Below, in pieces: positions 1 through 11,521 of a stretch of DNA of 64,000 nt (positions within the stretch are counted from its first letter, which is position 1; the number at the start of each line of letters is the position of its first letter). The DNA is from an uncultured Eubacteriales bacterium (lineage in GTDB: Bacteria > Bacillota > Clostridia > Oscillospirales > Oscillospiraceae). Both the position numbers and the translations under genes were made by a program. The DNA is taken from contig ONPN01000017.1 in NCBI GenBank assembly GCA_900319695.1, positions 1-64,000 of the forward strand, in the 5' to 3' direction. The notes under the pieces are model-generated. The model had not been told where the DNA came from and did not search any database. It saw nothing but the letters and a program-made list of their open reading frames with translations.

Positions 1-3456
<3,456 letters not shown>

Positions 3457-3606
3457 TGACACACTCTCCTTACAGTCATTAAAAACGCCCGGGTATGTTG
3501 TTGAAAACTGTACCGCTGGTGTTGATTTCACAGTCTTGCGATGCTATACTTGACATAACAACAGGATGGGGGTGTATGTCCGCCCTCCTGATAAACATAG
3601 CGAGTT

Positions 3607-3636
3607 ATTATACCATCGCGTGTGCGCGGAAGTCAA
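3607..3636 (-). promoter_or_regulatory. Probable sigma-A promoter of rpoB
   Basis: On the minus strand TTGACT (3636-3631) and TATAAT (3612-3607) are separated by 18 bp. Transcription would give a 5' leader of about 145 nt before rpoB. The leader contains CAGGA and TCCTG arms that could form a hairpin. Inferred from box match only. Confidence 0.6.
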
Positions 3637-3695
3637 GCACATTTTTGTGAAAATGTCAAGTTTTTTCAGGGGCCTTCGGGCTCTTTTTTTATTTA

Positions 3696-3854
3696 GGCAA
3701 CACCGCACAATCCGCCATCGGCGCCTCCTGGAAAAATTGTGCCCTGACTTCGTCACTTTTTCTTGAAATACACAAAGTATTCCTGCGAAAAAGTGCCATC
3801 GTCAGGACCCAATTTTTCTCAGGATTCGCTCTCGCCGAATTATGCGGTGTTGCC
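3696..3854. mobile_element. MITE-like palindromic element with TTTA target duplication
   Basis: A 159-bp, almost fully palindromic segment. Its terminal inverted repeats read GGCAACACCGCA (3696-3707) and TGCGGTGTTGCC (3843-3854), and the similarity continues imperfectly through both arms to the centre. It is flanked by direct repeats TTTA at 3692-3695 and 3855-3858, as expected of a target-site duplication. There is no ORF of consequence, so this is a non-autonomous element; its transposase is not in the window. A small GC-hairpin followed by seven T residues (3667-3690, plus strand) sits just outside the left end. Confidence 0.8.
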
Positions 3855-3907
3855 TTTACGGTTCAGCGCCAAGGGGGACGCGGCGACAGGAACCTGCGTC
3901 ATTGACT

Positions 3908-4022
3908 GTAGGGGCGGCCCTTGTGGCCGCCCGGCGGCAGTCACCGACGTTTTGCGACCACGCCCGGGCGAGTACGTAAATCTCATGCCGTACCGCCGGG
4001 CGACCGCGAGGGTCGCCCCTAC
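3908..4022. repeat. GTAGGGGCG-family palindromic repeat, copy A
   Basis: 115 bp beginning GTAGGGGCGGCCCTTGTGG and ending in the inverted equivalent GGGTCGCCCCTAC. The roughly 30-bp imperfect terminal inverted repeats each form a small hairpin around TTGTGG or CGCGAG. Other copies lie near 5916, 8301, 11584, 19746, 24269, 25918 and 38785. Short ORFs translating through it encode the artefactual peptide GRPYG. Confidence 0.85.
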
Positions 4023-4030
4023 TGTTTATG

Positions 4031-4130
4031 CCTCCCCTGCAAGGGGAGGTGGCCGAAGGCCGGAGGGGTTTAACCCCTCAGTCTCACTCGCCGCGCTCCC
4101 TCGACAGCTCCCCTTGCAGGGGAGCCAAGG
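4031..4130. repeat. CTCCCCT...AGGGGAG hairpin repeat
   Basis: The CTCCCCTGCAAGGGGAG hairpin on the left and CTCCCCTTGCAGGGGAG on the right face each other across GGCCGAAGGCC and GGGGTTTAACCCC palindromes. The same GGGAGCCAAG-type border recurs near 37832-37894 and 52319-52372, with a related form at 26921-26975. No coding capacity is apparent. Confidence 0.65.
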
Positions 4131-4165
4131 GGGCCGCCCGCGCCGCCTTGTGGCAAGCAAATCCC

Positions 4166-4194
4166 TTGTAATCTCGCCCCGGGCGGGGTATAAT
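4166..4194 (+). promoter_or_regulatory. Promoter of the GT-C membrane protein gene
   Basis: TTGTAA (4166-4171), a 17-bp spacer and TATAAT (4189-4194). The spacer includes the palindrome CCCCGGGCGGGG. The predicted transcript starts just upstream of the GGAGG ribosome binding site at about 4216. Confidence 0.6.
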
Positions 4195-4227
4195 GATCGT
4201 ACTTTCTGCTTCTTCGGAGGATCATTC

Positions 4228-5487
4228 ATGGACCTCGTCGCCTATCTGCTTCTCGCCCTTGAGGGCTGCTTTGCCCTGTGGCTGCTGCGGCGCGCGGGGC
4301 TGCTCGCGTCCCGGCGGACGCTGGTGGTGTCCGCCGTGCTGACCGCCGCGGCCTTCGTGCTGCGCGGACTGTGCCTGCCCTATGAGACGCTGGACTACCA
4401 GAATTTTCTGAGCCAGTGGGTCGCCTTTTACCGGGAGAACCTGGGCTTTCACTCCCTGTCCTACCCGCTCGGCAACTATAACATTCCGTATTTATATTTC
4501 CTCTGCTTCTTCTCCTACCTGCCCATCCGCGACCTCTTCCTCATCAAGCTGCTGAGCATCTTCTTCGACGTGCTGCTGGCCTTCGGCGCGATGAAGCTGG
4601 TCTCCCTCTGCGACAGCCGGGGCAGCGTACAGCTCACCTGCTTTTTCTCGGTGCTGCTCCTGCCCACGGTGATCCTCAACGGCGCGCTCTGGGGCCAGTG
4701 CGACAGCATCTACGCGGCTCTGGCCCTGCTGGGGCTGTGGCTGGGGCTGACGGGGCGGCCGGTTTGGTCGATGCTGATGTTCACGCTGTCCTTCGGCTTC
4801 AAGCTCCAGGCGGTGTTTCTCATGCCGATCATGGCGGTGCTGTGGTTCCGGGGCGACTATAAGCTGCGGCACTTCGCGCTCTTCCCCGTCTTCTATGTGC
4901 TGCTGGTTCTGCCCGCGGTGCTGCTCGGCAAGCCCTTTATGGACACGCTGACGCTCTACGCCTCCCAGACCGGGAGCATCGGCAGCGGGCTCAACTACAA
5001 CTCCCCTTCGATCTACGCCTTTTTCTGGCGCAGCCCGGAGACCGCGGACGCGGCGAATCTCGGCATCGTCGGGGCCTTCACGTTCATGCTGACGGTGCTG
5101 CTGTTCTGCTTTCTGCGCCGCAGGAGGCTTAACGTGCGCGCGGTGCTGGCGGCGGCCCTGCTCTTCGCGGTGGGCATCCCCTTCCTGCTGCCGCACATGC
5201 ACGAGCGCTACTTTTTCGGCGGGGACGTGCTGTCCGTCGTGCTGGCCTGCTGCGCCCCGCTGTGCCTTCCGACGGTCCTGCTGACCCAGTTTGCCTCTCT
5301 GCTGGGCTACCACGCCTATCTCAAAATGAAATACCTGTTATATGTGGATCACGGCTCCCGCGCCCTGATCGTCACGCTGCTGCTGGCCCTCGTCGAGCTG
5401 GTGCGGGACACCGTCCCCGAGGACGATTTTGAAAATCTTTCAAAATCTGAAAAATCGGCCTTGACAAAAGACGAGAATCTGCTATAA
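4228..5487 (+). CDS. GT-C fold membrane glycosyltransferase, Gpi18-like (mannosyltransferase-related)
   Basis: 419-residue polytopic membrane protein with about ten hydrophobic segments. It carries the N-terminal DYQNFLSQW loop, the NGALWGQCDS motif near residue 150 and a late HERYFF motif near residue 325. These are typical of the bacterial COG5542 group related to Gpi18, which transfer sugars from polyprenyl-phosphate donors at the outer membrane face. Donor and acceptor are unknown. The start at 4228 follows TTCGGAGGATCATTC; the open frame further upstream runs through repeats and is not needed. The charged C-terminus overlaps the promoter of the next tRNA gene. Family call from motifs; substrate not inferable. 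Confidence 0.8.
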   Translation: MDLVAYLLLALEGCFALWLLRRAGLLASRRTLVVSAVLTAAAFVLRGLCLPYETLDYQNFLSQWVAFYRENLGFHSLSYPLGNYNIPYLYFLCFFSYLPIRDLFLIKLLSIFFDVLLAFGAMKLVSLCDSRGSVQLTCFFSVLLLPTVILNGALWGQCDSIYAALALLGLWLGLTGRPVWSMLMFTLSFGFKLQAVFLMPIMAVLWFRGDYKLRHFALFPVFYVLLVLPAVLLGKPFMDTLTLYASQTGSIGSGLNYNSPSIYAFFWRSPETADAANLGIVGAFTFMLTVLLFCFLRRRRLNVRAVLAAALLFAVGIPFLLPHMHERYFFGGDVLSVVLACCAPLCLPTVLLTQFASLLGYHAYLKMKYLLYVDHGSRALIVTLLLALVELVRDTVPEDDFENLSKSEKSALTKDENLL

Positions 5488-5488
5488 T
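5461..5488 (+). promoter_or_regulatory. Promoter of tRNA-Leu, embedded in the preceding stop codon region
   Basis: Consensus TTGACA (5461-5466) and TATAAT (5483-5488) are 16 bp apart. The TAA stop of the upstream membrane protein gene is part of the -10 box, so its last nine codons double as promoter. Confidence 0.75.
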
Positions 5489-5517
5489 ACCCCTTGCCTC
5501 AAGCGAGGCAGGAATAT

Positions 5518-5602
5518 GCGAGAGTGCTGGAACAGGTAGACAGGCACGTTTGAGGGGCGTGTGTCAACCGACGTGGGAGTTCAAGTCTCCTCTCTCGCAC
5601 CA
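5518..5602 (+). tRNA. tRNA-Leu (anticodon GAG), CCA encoded
   Basis: Class II tRNA of 85 nt. The acceptor stem is GCGAGAG paired with CTCTCGC, the discriminator is A, and CCA is encoded at 5600-5602. The anticodon stem CACGT/GCGTG holds loop TTGAGGG, giving anticodon GAG (reads CUC/CUU). A long variable arm precedes the T arm GGGAGTTCAAGTCTCC. The promoter lies just upstream and a hairpin terminator follows directly. Confidence 0.93.
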
Positions 5603-5640
5603 AAAATGGGATCGTCCTTTCGGACGGTCCCATTTTTGGT
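5603..5640 (+). terminator. Terminator after tRNA-Leu
   Basis: The inverted arms AAAATGGGATCGTCC and GGACGGTCCCATTTT surround a TTTC loop and are followed by TGGT. It starts immediately at the CCA end. Confidence 0.75.
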
Positions 5641-5762
5641 ATGTTGAGGAGACTTGAATGTGTAATCGAAACTGCCGGGGGCAGTTTCATCGTCCAGTGC
5701 GCACACTGGGCGATTCCTCTATTTTGTTTTCTCCTTTCCCGCAGGAGAAAACAAAATGCATG

Positions 5763-5859
5763 CAAGTCTCCTCTCTCGCACCAGAAAAGCAGTCCATCCT
5801 TTCGGATGGGCTGCTTTTCTGCATCGTAAGGAGACTTGAATGTGCATTGAAACTGCCCT
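5763..5859 (+). repeat. Duplicated tRNA-Leu 3' end with diverged terminator hairpin
   Basis: Positions 5763-5783 repeat exactly the last 21 nt of tRNA-Leu including CCA. They are followed by a second hairpin (5784-5819, GAAAAGCAGTCCATCC/GGATGGGCTGCTTTTC, again with loop TTTC). An inverted tRNA fragment GGAGACTTGAATGTG then leads into AAACTGCC. The same order follows the real tRNA (5582-5680). The stems differ in sequence but keep length and loop. Between the copies (5663-5762) lie three more hairpins. Confidence 0.75.
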
Positions 5860-5861
5860 GC

Positions 5862-6045
5862 CCTCGCGGGTTTTCGTGAACGGCCCCTACGGAGCATCGA
5901 CGGGCGTTCTTCACCGTAGGGGCGACCCTTGCGGTCGCCCGGCGGTACGGCGTGTTTTTTCCGTATTCGCCCCGGCGCGGCCGCAGAACGTCGGTGACTG
6001 CCGCCGGGCGGCCGCAAGGGCCGCCCCTACAGTCATTGACGCAGG
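5862..6045. repeat. GTAGGGGCG-family palindromic repeat, copy B, with extended left border
   Basis: Core 5916-6030 (115 bp): GTAGGGGCGACCCTTGCGG at the left, GGCCGCAAGGGCCGCCCCTAC at the right. The left border from GCCCTGCCCTCGCGGG (5862) through CGGCCCCTACGGAGC is shared with copies C and D, which lie beside the two beta-helix genes. Confidence 0.8.
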
Positions 6046-6109
6046 TTCCCGGCGCGCTTGGCTCCCCCCGCCGGGGGCGAGCCAAGGACTGACCGGCGCG
6101 GGAGAGTGT

Positions 6110-6140
6110 AAAAAAACCTTCCCCTCGGAGGAGGGGAAGG
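6110..6140 (-). terminator. Terminator of the first beta-helix gene
   Basis: Minus strand: CCTTCCCCTCCTCCGAGGGGAAGG followed by a run of seven T. The second paralog has the same hairpin at 8503-8532. Confidence 0.8.
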
Positions 6141-6162
6141 CATGGAGCGCGGCGTTTCCGCC

Positions 6163-8106
6163 TCACGCCCCGGCGCCGAGCACCAGGGTGGCGAGGCTTA
6201 CGCCGTCGGCGCTGATGTCCAGGGTCTCGCCGTGGGAGGTGAACGCGACGTTTGCAGCGCTGCCGAGCGCATTGAGAAGGTCGCCCATCTCAACGACGAA
6301 GCTGCCGTTTTTGACCAGGATCTCCACCGTTTTGACGCCGCTGTCGCGGTAGCCGCGCAGCTGCGTGACCGTGAGACTTACGCTGCCGGACTCCGCCAGG
6401 TCGATGAGGAGCCTATCCCCTTCCACCCTCACCGGATCGCGCTTCTGCACGACCTCGGCCTGTCCGTCGCCGCCGCCGAAGGACGGCCACACGGGCCAGG
6501 GCCGCGGCGCAGGGTCGGGATCAGGGTCGGGATCGGGATCGGGATCGGGGTTGGGGTTGGGGTTGGGATTGGGATCGGGGTCGGGGTCCTTTTCCTTGAC
6601 CGTCGCGGTGACCTTGAAGCTGTTGGTGAAGCCGTTGGTCGGAACCGTGATGACCCATTCGCCGTTGTTGTTTACAAGGGTCGTCTGCTCTTCATCCGTG
6701 CCGGTGACCGCCACGCCGACGAGAGTGCCCTTTGTCGGGTCGACGCCGAGCTTGAGCTTCGTGGTGGCCGTCGCCACCGTCAGCGTTCTGCCGTCGGCGG
6801 TTTCAAAGGTGTCCGCCGCCTCGTTTGTCTCGTAATTGACCAGATCGACGGTGACGGTGCTCGTGCCGCCGATCTCCTTCAGCGCCTCGGTGTCGATGAT
6901 GTACTTGATGCTCTCGCGCATCGCCCCCGCGATCGCCGCGTTATCATCGGCCGCGGCGCCCGTGCAGACGATGTAGTTTGCGTCGCTGCTGCTGGACTTC
7001 ACGATGATCTCCGGCAGGGCCGCCTTGATCGAGTCGACGGTGGCGTCCTTCGGCACCTGGAGCGTGATGGCCTGGCTGTTGTCTCCCGTCGCGCTCACGG
7101 TGCCCTCGACGACGATGGTGCTGCCCGCGGTGTCTTTGGAGCCAATGGTCACGAGGATACCGGTCTCGCTGCCCGTGACGTCGCCTGTGACCTCGACCGT
7201 GCTGCCGGCGGCCGCCTTGACGCCGGCGCCGTTCACGCTGGTGACGTCGCCATCGACCGCGACCTTGCTGCTGTTGGCATCGACGCCGCTGCTGTTGACG
7301 CTGCTGACGTCGCCCTCGACCATGACCTCGCTGTTTTTGATCGCATAGACGCCCTCGCTGTTTTTGCCCTCGGTGCTGACATCGCCCGTGACCTCGACCG
7401 TGCTGTCGTTTGCAAAGACGCCGTCGCTGTTTTTGCCCTGGGTGCTGATGCCGCCCTCGACCGTGACCTCGCTGTTGTCGTAGGCATAGACGCCGTGGCT
7501 GCTGTTGGCCTCGGTGCTGACGCTGCCCTCGACCGTGACCGTGCTGTCGGACGTTATGACGCCGTAGCTCAAGCTGCCCGTGGTGCTGATGTTGCCCGTG
7601 ACCGTGACCTCGCTGCCGTCGGTCGCGCGGACGCCGTTGCTCATCATGCCCGCGGTGCTGACGTCGCCGTTGACCGTGACCTCGCCGTCGCTCGCCTGGA
7701 CGCCGTCGCTGATGAAGCCCGTGGTGCTGACGTCGCCCGTGACCTCAACCGTGCCGTTGTTGGTCGCCTGGACGCCGTCGCTGTTGCCGCCCTCGGTGCT
7801 GACGTTGCCCGTGACCTCGATCTTGATCTCGCTGCCGCTCGCAGTGACGCCGGTGTTGTTATCGCCGGTGGCAGCGATATCGGCGGTGATCTTAAGCGTC
7901 GCGGAAGTCACGCCGGTCGGTATGGTCTTAATGGACTCGCCGATGGTGACCGTGACCGTGCCGTTTTCCGCAGAGACCGCGACCGGGCCCTCAATCGTCG
8001 TCTGCGTGCCGCCCTCATCCGTCGCGAGCGCCGAAACGCCGCCGAGGCTGAGCGCCATGCACAGCGTCAGCAGCAGGGAGACCGTAGTTCTGAGCGTTTT
8101 TTTCAT
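6163..8106 (-). CDS. Secreted beta-helix-like repeat protein, shorter paralog
   Basis: 647 residues. The signal peptide is MKKTLRTTVSLLLTLCMALS... with cleavage after SALA. Then follow about ten imperfect 22-24-residue rungs of the type SxGVxAxxxSxVTVxGxVST, consistent with a right-handed parallel beta-helix. A conserved linker domain, a Pro/Asp/Asn-rich spacer (repeating DPNP and DPDP, around residue 545) and a C-terminal domain ending LATLVLGAGA complete it. No LPXTG signal, lipobox or C-terminal membrane segment is seen, so release or non-covalent wall binding is expected. The start at 8106 follows AAGGAGGG. The signal peptide and C-terminal domain are nearly identical to the neighbour at 8556-11390. 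No function can be assigned. Confidence 0.85.
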   Translation of the reverse strand: MKKTLRTTVSLLLTLCMALSLGGVSALATDEGGTQTTIEGPVAVSAENGTVTVTIGESIKTIPTGVTSATLKITADIAATGDNNTGVTASGSEIKIEVTGNVSTEGGNSDGVQATNNGTVEVTGDVSTTGFISDGVQASDGEVTVNGDVSTAGMMSNGVRATDGSEVTVTGNISTTGSLSYGVITSDSTVTVEGSVSTEANSSHGVYAYDNSEVTVEGGISTQGKNSDGVFANDSTVEVTGDVSTEGKNSEGVYAIKNSEVMVEGDVSSVNSSGVDANSSKVAVDGDVTSVNGAGVKAAAGSTVEVTGDVTGSETGILVTIGSKDTAGSTIVVEGTVSATGDNSQAITLQVPKDATVDSIKAALPEIIVKSSSSDANYIVCTGAAADDNAAIAGAMRESIKYIIDTEALKEIGGTSTVTVDLVNYETNEAADTFETADGRTLTVATATTKLKLGVDPTKGTLVGVAVTGTDEEQTTLVNNNGEWVITVPTNGFTNSFKVTATVKEKDPDPDPNPNPNPNPDPDPDPDPDPDPAPRPWPVWPSFGGGDGQAEVVQKRDPVRVEGDRLLIDLAESGSVSLTVTQLRGYRDSGVKTVEILVKNGSFVVEMGDLLNALGSAANVAFTSHGETLDISADGVSLATLVLGAGA

Positions 8107-8179
8107 GGAAAGTCCCTCCTTCGGGCATTCTCCAAAAGCCTGCGCCTCCCGCGTCCGGAGGCCATAATAATCCTTATAA

Positions 8180-8208
8180 AGTATACCGCGCTCCGATGGG
8201 AAAATCAA
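8180..8208 (-). promoter_or_regulatory. Promoter of the shorter beta-helix gene
   Basis: TTGATT (8208-8203), 17-bp spacer, TATACT (8185-8180) on the minus strand. The same promoter, with one spacer change, precedes the paralog at 11464-11492. Confidence 0.7.
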
Positions 8209-8236
8209 GGCGGCATTCCATGTTTTCGCCCCGAAA

Positions 8237-8430
8237 ACCGCCCTGCCCTCGCGGGTTTTCGTGAACGGCCCCTACGGAGCATTGACGGGCGTTCTTCACC
8301 GTAGGGGCGACCCTTGCGGTCGCCCGGCGGTACGGCGTGTTTTTTCCGTATTCGCCCGGGCGCGGCCGTAGAACGTCGGTGACTGCCGCCGGGCGGCCGC
8401 AAGGGCCGCCCCTACAGTCATTGACGCAGG
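8237..8430. repeat. GTAGGGGCG-family palindromic repeat, copy C, with extended border
   Basis: Core 8301-8415 (115 bp), nearly identical to copies B and D and including the shared left border GCCCTGCCCTCGCGGG. It lies between the terminator of the longer paralog and the promoter of the shorter one. Confidence 0.8.
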
Positions 8431-8502
8431 TTCCCGGCGCGCCAGCTCTCCCCTCGCCTTTCGGCGGGGGCGAGCCAAGGGCTGACCGGCGCAGGAGAGC
8501 GT

Positions 8503-8532
8503 AAAAAAACCTTCCCCTCGGAGGAGGGGAAG
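8503..8532 (-). terminator. Terminator of the longer beta-helix gene
   Basis: Same CCTTCCCCTCCTCCGAGGGG hairpin with T run as at 6110-6140, placed directly after the stop at 8556. Confidence 0.8.
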
Positions 8533-8555
8533 GCATGGAGCGCGGCGTTTCCGCC

Positions 8556-11390
8556 TCACGCCCCGGCGCCGAGCACCAGGGTGGCGAGGCTCGCGCCGTC
8601 GGCGCTGATGTCCAGGGTCTCGCCGTGGGAGGTGAACGCGACGTTCGCCGCGCTGCCGAGGGCATTGAGAAGGTCGCCCATCTCAACGACGAAGCTGCCG
8701 TTTTTGACCAGGATCTCCACCGTGTCGACGCCGCTGTCGCGGTAGCCGCGCAGCGCTGCGGCCGTGAGCGTGACGCTTTCGGTCTCCGTCAGGTCGATGA
8801 GGAGCTTTTTCCCTTCCACCCTCACCGGATCGCGCTTCTGCACGACCTCGGTGTAGGTCTCGCCGCCGAAGGACGGCCACACGGGGCCGAACCAGGGCTG
8901 GGGCTCCTTCTCCTTGACCGTCGCGGTGATTTTGAAGCCGTCCTTGAAGCCCCCGGCCGGAACCGTGATGACCCAGTCGCCCTTCTCGTTCTTCTCAAGC
9001 TCCGTCTGCGCTCCGTTCGCGTCCGTGACCGCGACGCCGATGAGGGCGCCCTTTGTCTGGTCGACGCCGAGCTTGAGCTTCGTCGTGGCCGTCGCCACCG
9101 CCAGGATTTTGCCGTCGGCGGTTTCATAGGTGTCCGCCGCCTCGTTCGTATCGTAATTGACCAGATCGACGGTGACGGTGCTCGTGCCGCCGTTTTCCTT
9201 CTTCGACTCGGTGTCGACGATGTACTTGATGCTGTCCTGCACCGCCCTGGCGATGGCCGCGTTATTATCGGGAGACGCGCCCGTGCAGACCACATAGTCG
9301 GCGTCGCTGTCGATGGACTGCACGATGATCTCCGGCAGAGCCTCCCTGACCGTGTCAAGGGTAGCGTTATCCGGCACATTGAGCGTGATGGCCTGGCCGC
9401 CCTCTTTCTTCGCGCTCACCGTGCCCTCGACGACGACGGTGCTGCCCTCGGCATCGTCTGAGTTGATGGTCACGAGGATGCCGGTCTCGCCGCCCGTGAC
9501 GTCGCCGCCGACCTCGACCGTGCTGTTGTTTGACGTCTGGACGCCGGCGCTCTTCTCGCTGGTGACGTCGCCCTCGACCGTGACCGTGCTGTTGACGGCC
9601 GCAAAGACGCCGTTGCTGCGCATGCCCTCGGTCTTGATGCCGCCCTCGACCGTGACCGTGCTGTTGTTGTCCACTGCGACGCCGTTGCTGCCCATGCCCT
9701 CGGTCTTGACGCCGCCCTCGACCGTGACCTTGCTGCCGGCGGTCGCATAGACGCCGTTGCTGCCCATGTCCGTGGTGCTGACGTCTCCGCCTTTTCCGTC
9801 GGCGTCCTTTTTGACCGTGACCGTGCTGTTGGCCGCATAGACGCCGTTGCTGACCCAGCCCTCGGTCTTGACGCCGCCCTCGACCGTGACCGTGCTGTTG
9901 TTGGTCGCATAGACGCCGTCGCTGGCGATGCCCGTGGTGCTGACGTCGCCCTCGACCGTGACCGTGCTGTTGTTCTCATTGACGCCGCGGCTTTTGTCTT
10001 TCTCGGTGCTGACGCTGCCCTCGACCGTGACCGTGCTGTCGGTCGCATCGACGCCGTGGCTCCTTTCGCCGGTGGTGCTGACGTTGCCGCCTTTTCCGTC
10101 GGCGTCCTTTTTGACCGTGACCGTGCTGTTGGTCGCTTTGATGCCGTGGCTTTCGCTGCCGGCGGTGCTGATGCCGCCCCCGACCGTGACCGTGACCGTG
10201 CCGTCGTACGCATTGACGCCGTGGCTTCCGCCGCCATCGGTGCTGATCTTGCCCTCGACCGTGACCGTACTGTTGCCGGTCGCATCTACGCCGTGGCTTT
10301 TGTCCTTGGTGGTGCTGACGTCGCCGCCTTTTCCGTCGGCATCCTTTATGACCGTGACCGTGCTGTTGGTCGCTTTGATGCCGTGGCTGTTGCCTTTCTC
10401 GGTGCTGACGCTGCCCTCGACCGTAACCATGCTGCTGTTGGTCGCATAGACGCCGAAGCTGGTGTTGCCCTCGGTTTTGACGCCGCCCATGACTTTGACC
10501 GTGCTGTTTTCGTCCGCATAGACGCCGACGCTGAAGAAGTCCTTGGTGCTGACGTCGCCCTTCACCGTGACCTCGCTGTTGTTGACCGCATCGACGCCGT
10601 GGCTGCCGATGCCCTCGGTGCTGACGCTGCCCGTGACCTCGACTGTGCTCTTGTTGGTCGCATAGACGCCTTCGCCATTGTCGCCCTCGGTTTTGACGCC
10701 GCCCCCGACCGTGACCTCGCTGTTGTTGGACACTGAGACGCCGTAGCTGTTGTCGCCGGTGGTGCTGACGCCGCCCTCGACCGTGACCGTGCTGTTGTCC
10801 GCTTTGACGCCGTTGCTGACCATGCCCTCGGTCTTGACGCCGCCCTCGACCGTGACCGTGCTGTTGTTGGTCGCATAGACGCCGTCGCTGTAGTCTTTCT
10901 CGGTGCTGACGCCGCCCTCGACCGTGACCGTGCTGTTGTCCGCTTTGACGCCGTTGCTGATGAAGCCCGCGGTGCTGACGCCGCCCTTCACCGTGACCGT
11001 GCTGTTGTTGGTCGCATAGACGCCGTCGCTGATGAAGCCCGCGGTGCTGACGCCGCCCTCGACCGTGACCCTGCTGTTGGCCGCAGCGACGCCGTCGCTG
11101 TCGTTGCCCGTGGTGGCAATATTGGCGGCGATCCCGACCGTCGCGGGGGTCTCGCCCGCCGCCGGGGTGATGGTGACCACGCCGCTTGTAACCGGCACCG
11201 TCGCGTCAGCCGGCAAAGTCGCAGCAGACCCGCCGACCGTGACCGTGACGGTGCCGCTGTCCGCAGAGACCGCAACCGGGTCCGAAATCGTCGGCAGTTC
11301 TCCCTCCGCGAGTGCCGAAACGCCGCCGAGGCTGAGCGCCATGCACAGCGTCAGCAGCAGGGAGACCGTAGTTCTGAGCGTTTTTTTCAT
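8556..11390 (-). CDS. Secreted beta-helix-like repeat protein, longer paralog
   Basis: 944 residues with a signal peptide almost identical to its neighbour and about 22 imperfect rungs of 22-24 residues (STVTVEGGVSTEG...SNGVYATNN type). Three rungs carry an extra loop KDADGKGG. The C-terminal domain (from about residue 690) matches the shorter paralog but lacks its DPNP spacer, with only a short EPQPWFGP linker. No cell-wall sorting signal is present. The start at 11390 follows AAGGAGGGG. Rung number differs about twofold between paralogs, as expected if repeats expand and contract by recombination. Function unknown; a surface-exposed or secreted fibre or adhesin is possible but not shown. 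Confidence 0.85.
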   Translation of the reverse strand: MKKTLRTTVSLLLTLCMALSLGGVSALAEGELPTISDPVAVSADSGTVTVTVGGSAATLPADATVPVTSGVVTITPAAGETPATVGIAANIATTGNDSDGVAAANSRVTVEGGVSTAGFISDGVYATNNSTVTVKGGVSTAGFISNGVKADNSTVTVEGGVSTEKDYSDGVYATNNSTVTVEGGVKTEGMVSNGVKADNSTVTVEGGVSTTGDNSYGVSVSNNSEVTVGGGVKTEGDNGEGVYATNKSTVEVTGSVSTEGIGSHGVDAVNNSEVTVKGDVSTKDFFSVGVYADENSTVKVMGGVKTEGNTSFGVYATNSSMVTVEGSVSTEKGNSHGIKATNSTVTVIKDADGKGGDVSTTKDKSHGVDATGNSTVTVEGKISTDGGGSHGVNAYDGTVTVTVGGGISTAGSESHGIKATNSTVTVKKDADGKGGNVSTTGERSHGVDATDSTVTVEGSVSTEKDKSRGVNENNSTVTVEGDVSTTGIASDGVYATNNSTVTVEGGVKTEGWVSNGVYAANSTVTVKKDADGKGGDVSTTDMGSNGVYATAGSKVTVEGGVKTEGMGSNGVAVDNNSTVTVEGGIKTEGMRSNGVFAAVNSTVTVEGDVTSEKSAGVQTSNNSTVEVGGDVTGGETGILVTINSDDAEGSTVVVEGTVSAKKEGGQAITLNVPDNATLDTVREALPEIIVQSIDSDADYVVCTGASPDNNAAIARAVQDSIKYIVDTESKKENGGTSTVTVDLVNYDTNEAADTYETADGKILAVATATTKLKLGVDQTKGALIGVAVTDANGAQTELEKNEKGDWVITVPAGGFKDGFKITATVKEKEPQPWFGPVWPSFGGETYTEVVQKRDPVRVEGKKLLIDLTETESVTLTAAALRGYRDSGVDTVEILVKNGSFVVEMGDLLNALGSAANVAFTSHGETLDISADGASLATLVLGAGA

Positions 11391-11463
11391 GGAAAGCCCC
11401 TCCTTCGGGCATTCTCCAAAAGCCTGCGCCTCCCATGACCGGGGGCCATAATAATCCTTATAA

Positions 11464-11492
11464 AGTATACCGCGCTCCGGTGGGAAAATCAA
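11464..11492 (-). promoter_or_regulatory. Promoter of the longer beta-helix gene
   Basis: TTGATT (11492-11487), 17-bp spacer, TATACT (11469-11464). The whole upstream tract of about 150 bp is conserved with the paralog at 8107-8260. Confidence 0.7.
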
Positions 11493-11521
11493 GGCGGCAT
11501 TCCATGTTTTCGCCCCGAAAC

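Noticed and set aside
5499..6166. Short ORFs encoding GRPYG or GRPQGSPLR-type peptides in the repeat regions
   Set aside because: These are translations of the GTAGGGGCG palindromes, occur in several frames and copies, and lack translation signals.
6142..8304. Plus-strand frame rich in DRDLAVV repeats over the shorter beta-helix gene
   Set aside because: Antisense reading of the tandem rungs. The minus strand has a signal peptide, promoter, ribosome binding site and terminator.
8556..11390. Regularly spaced repeats that might suggest a CRISPR array
   Set aside because: The 66-72-bp periodicity is in frame and encodes protein rungs; units are imperfect with no spacer structure, and no cas genes are present.
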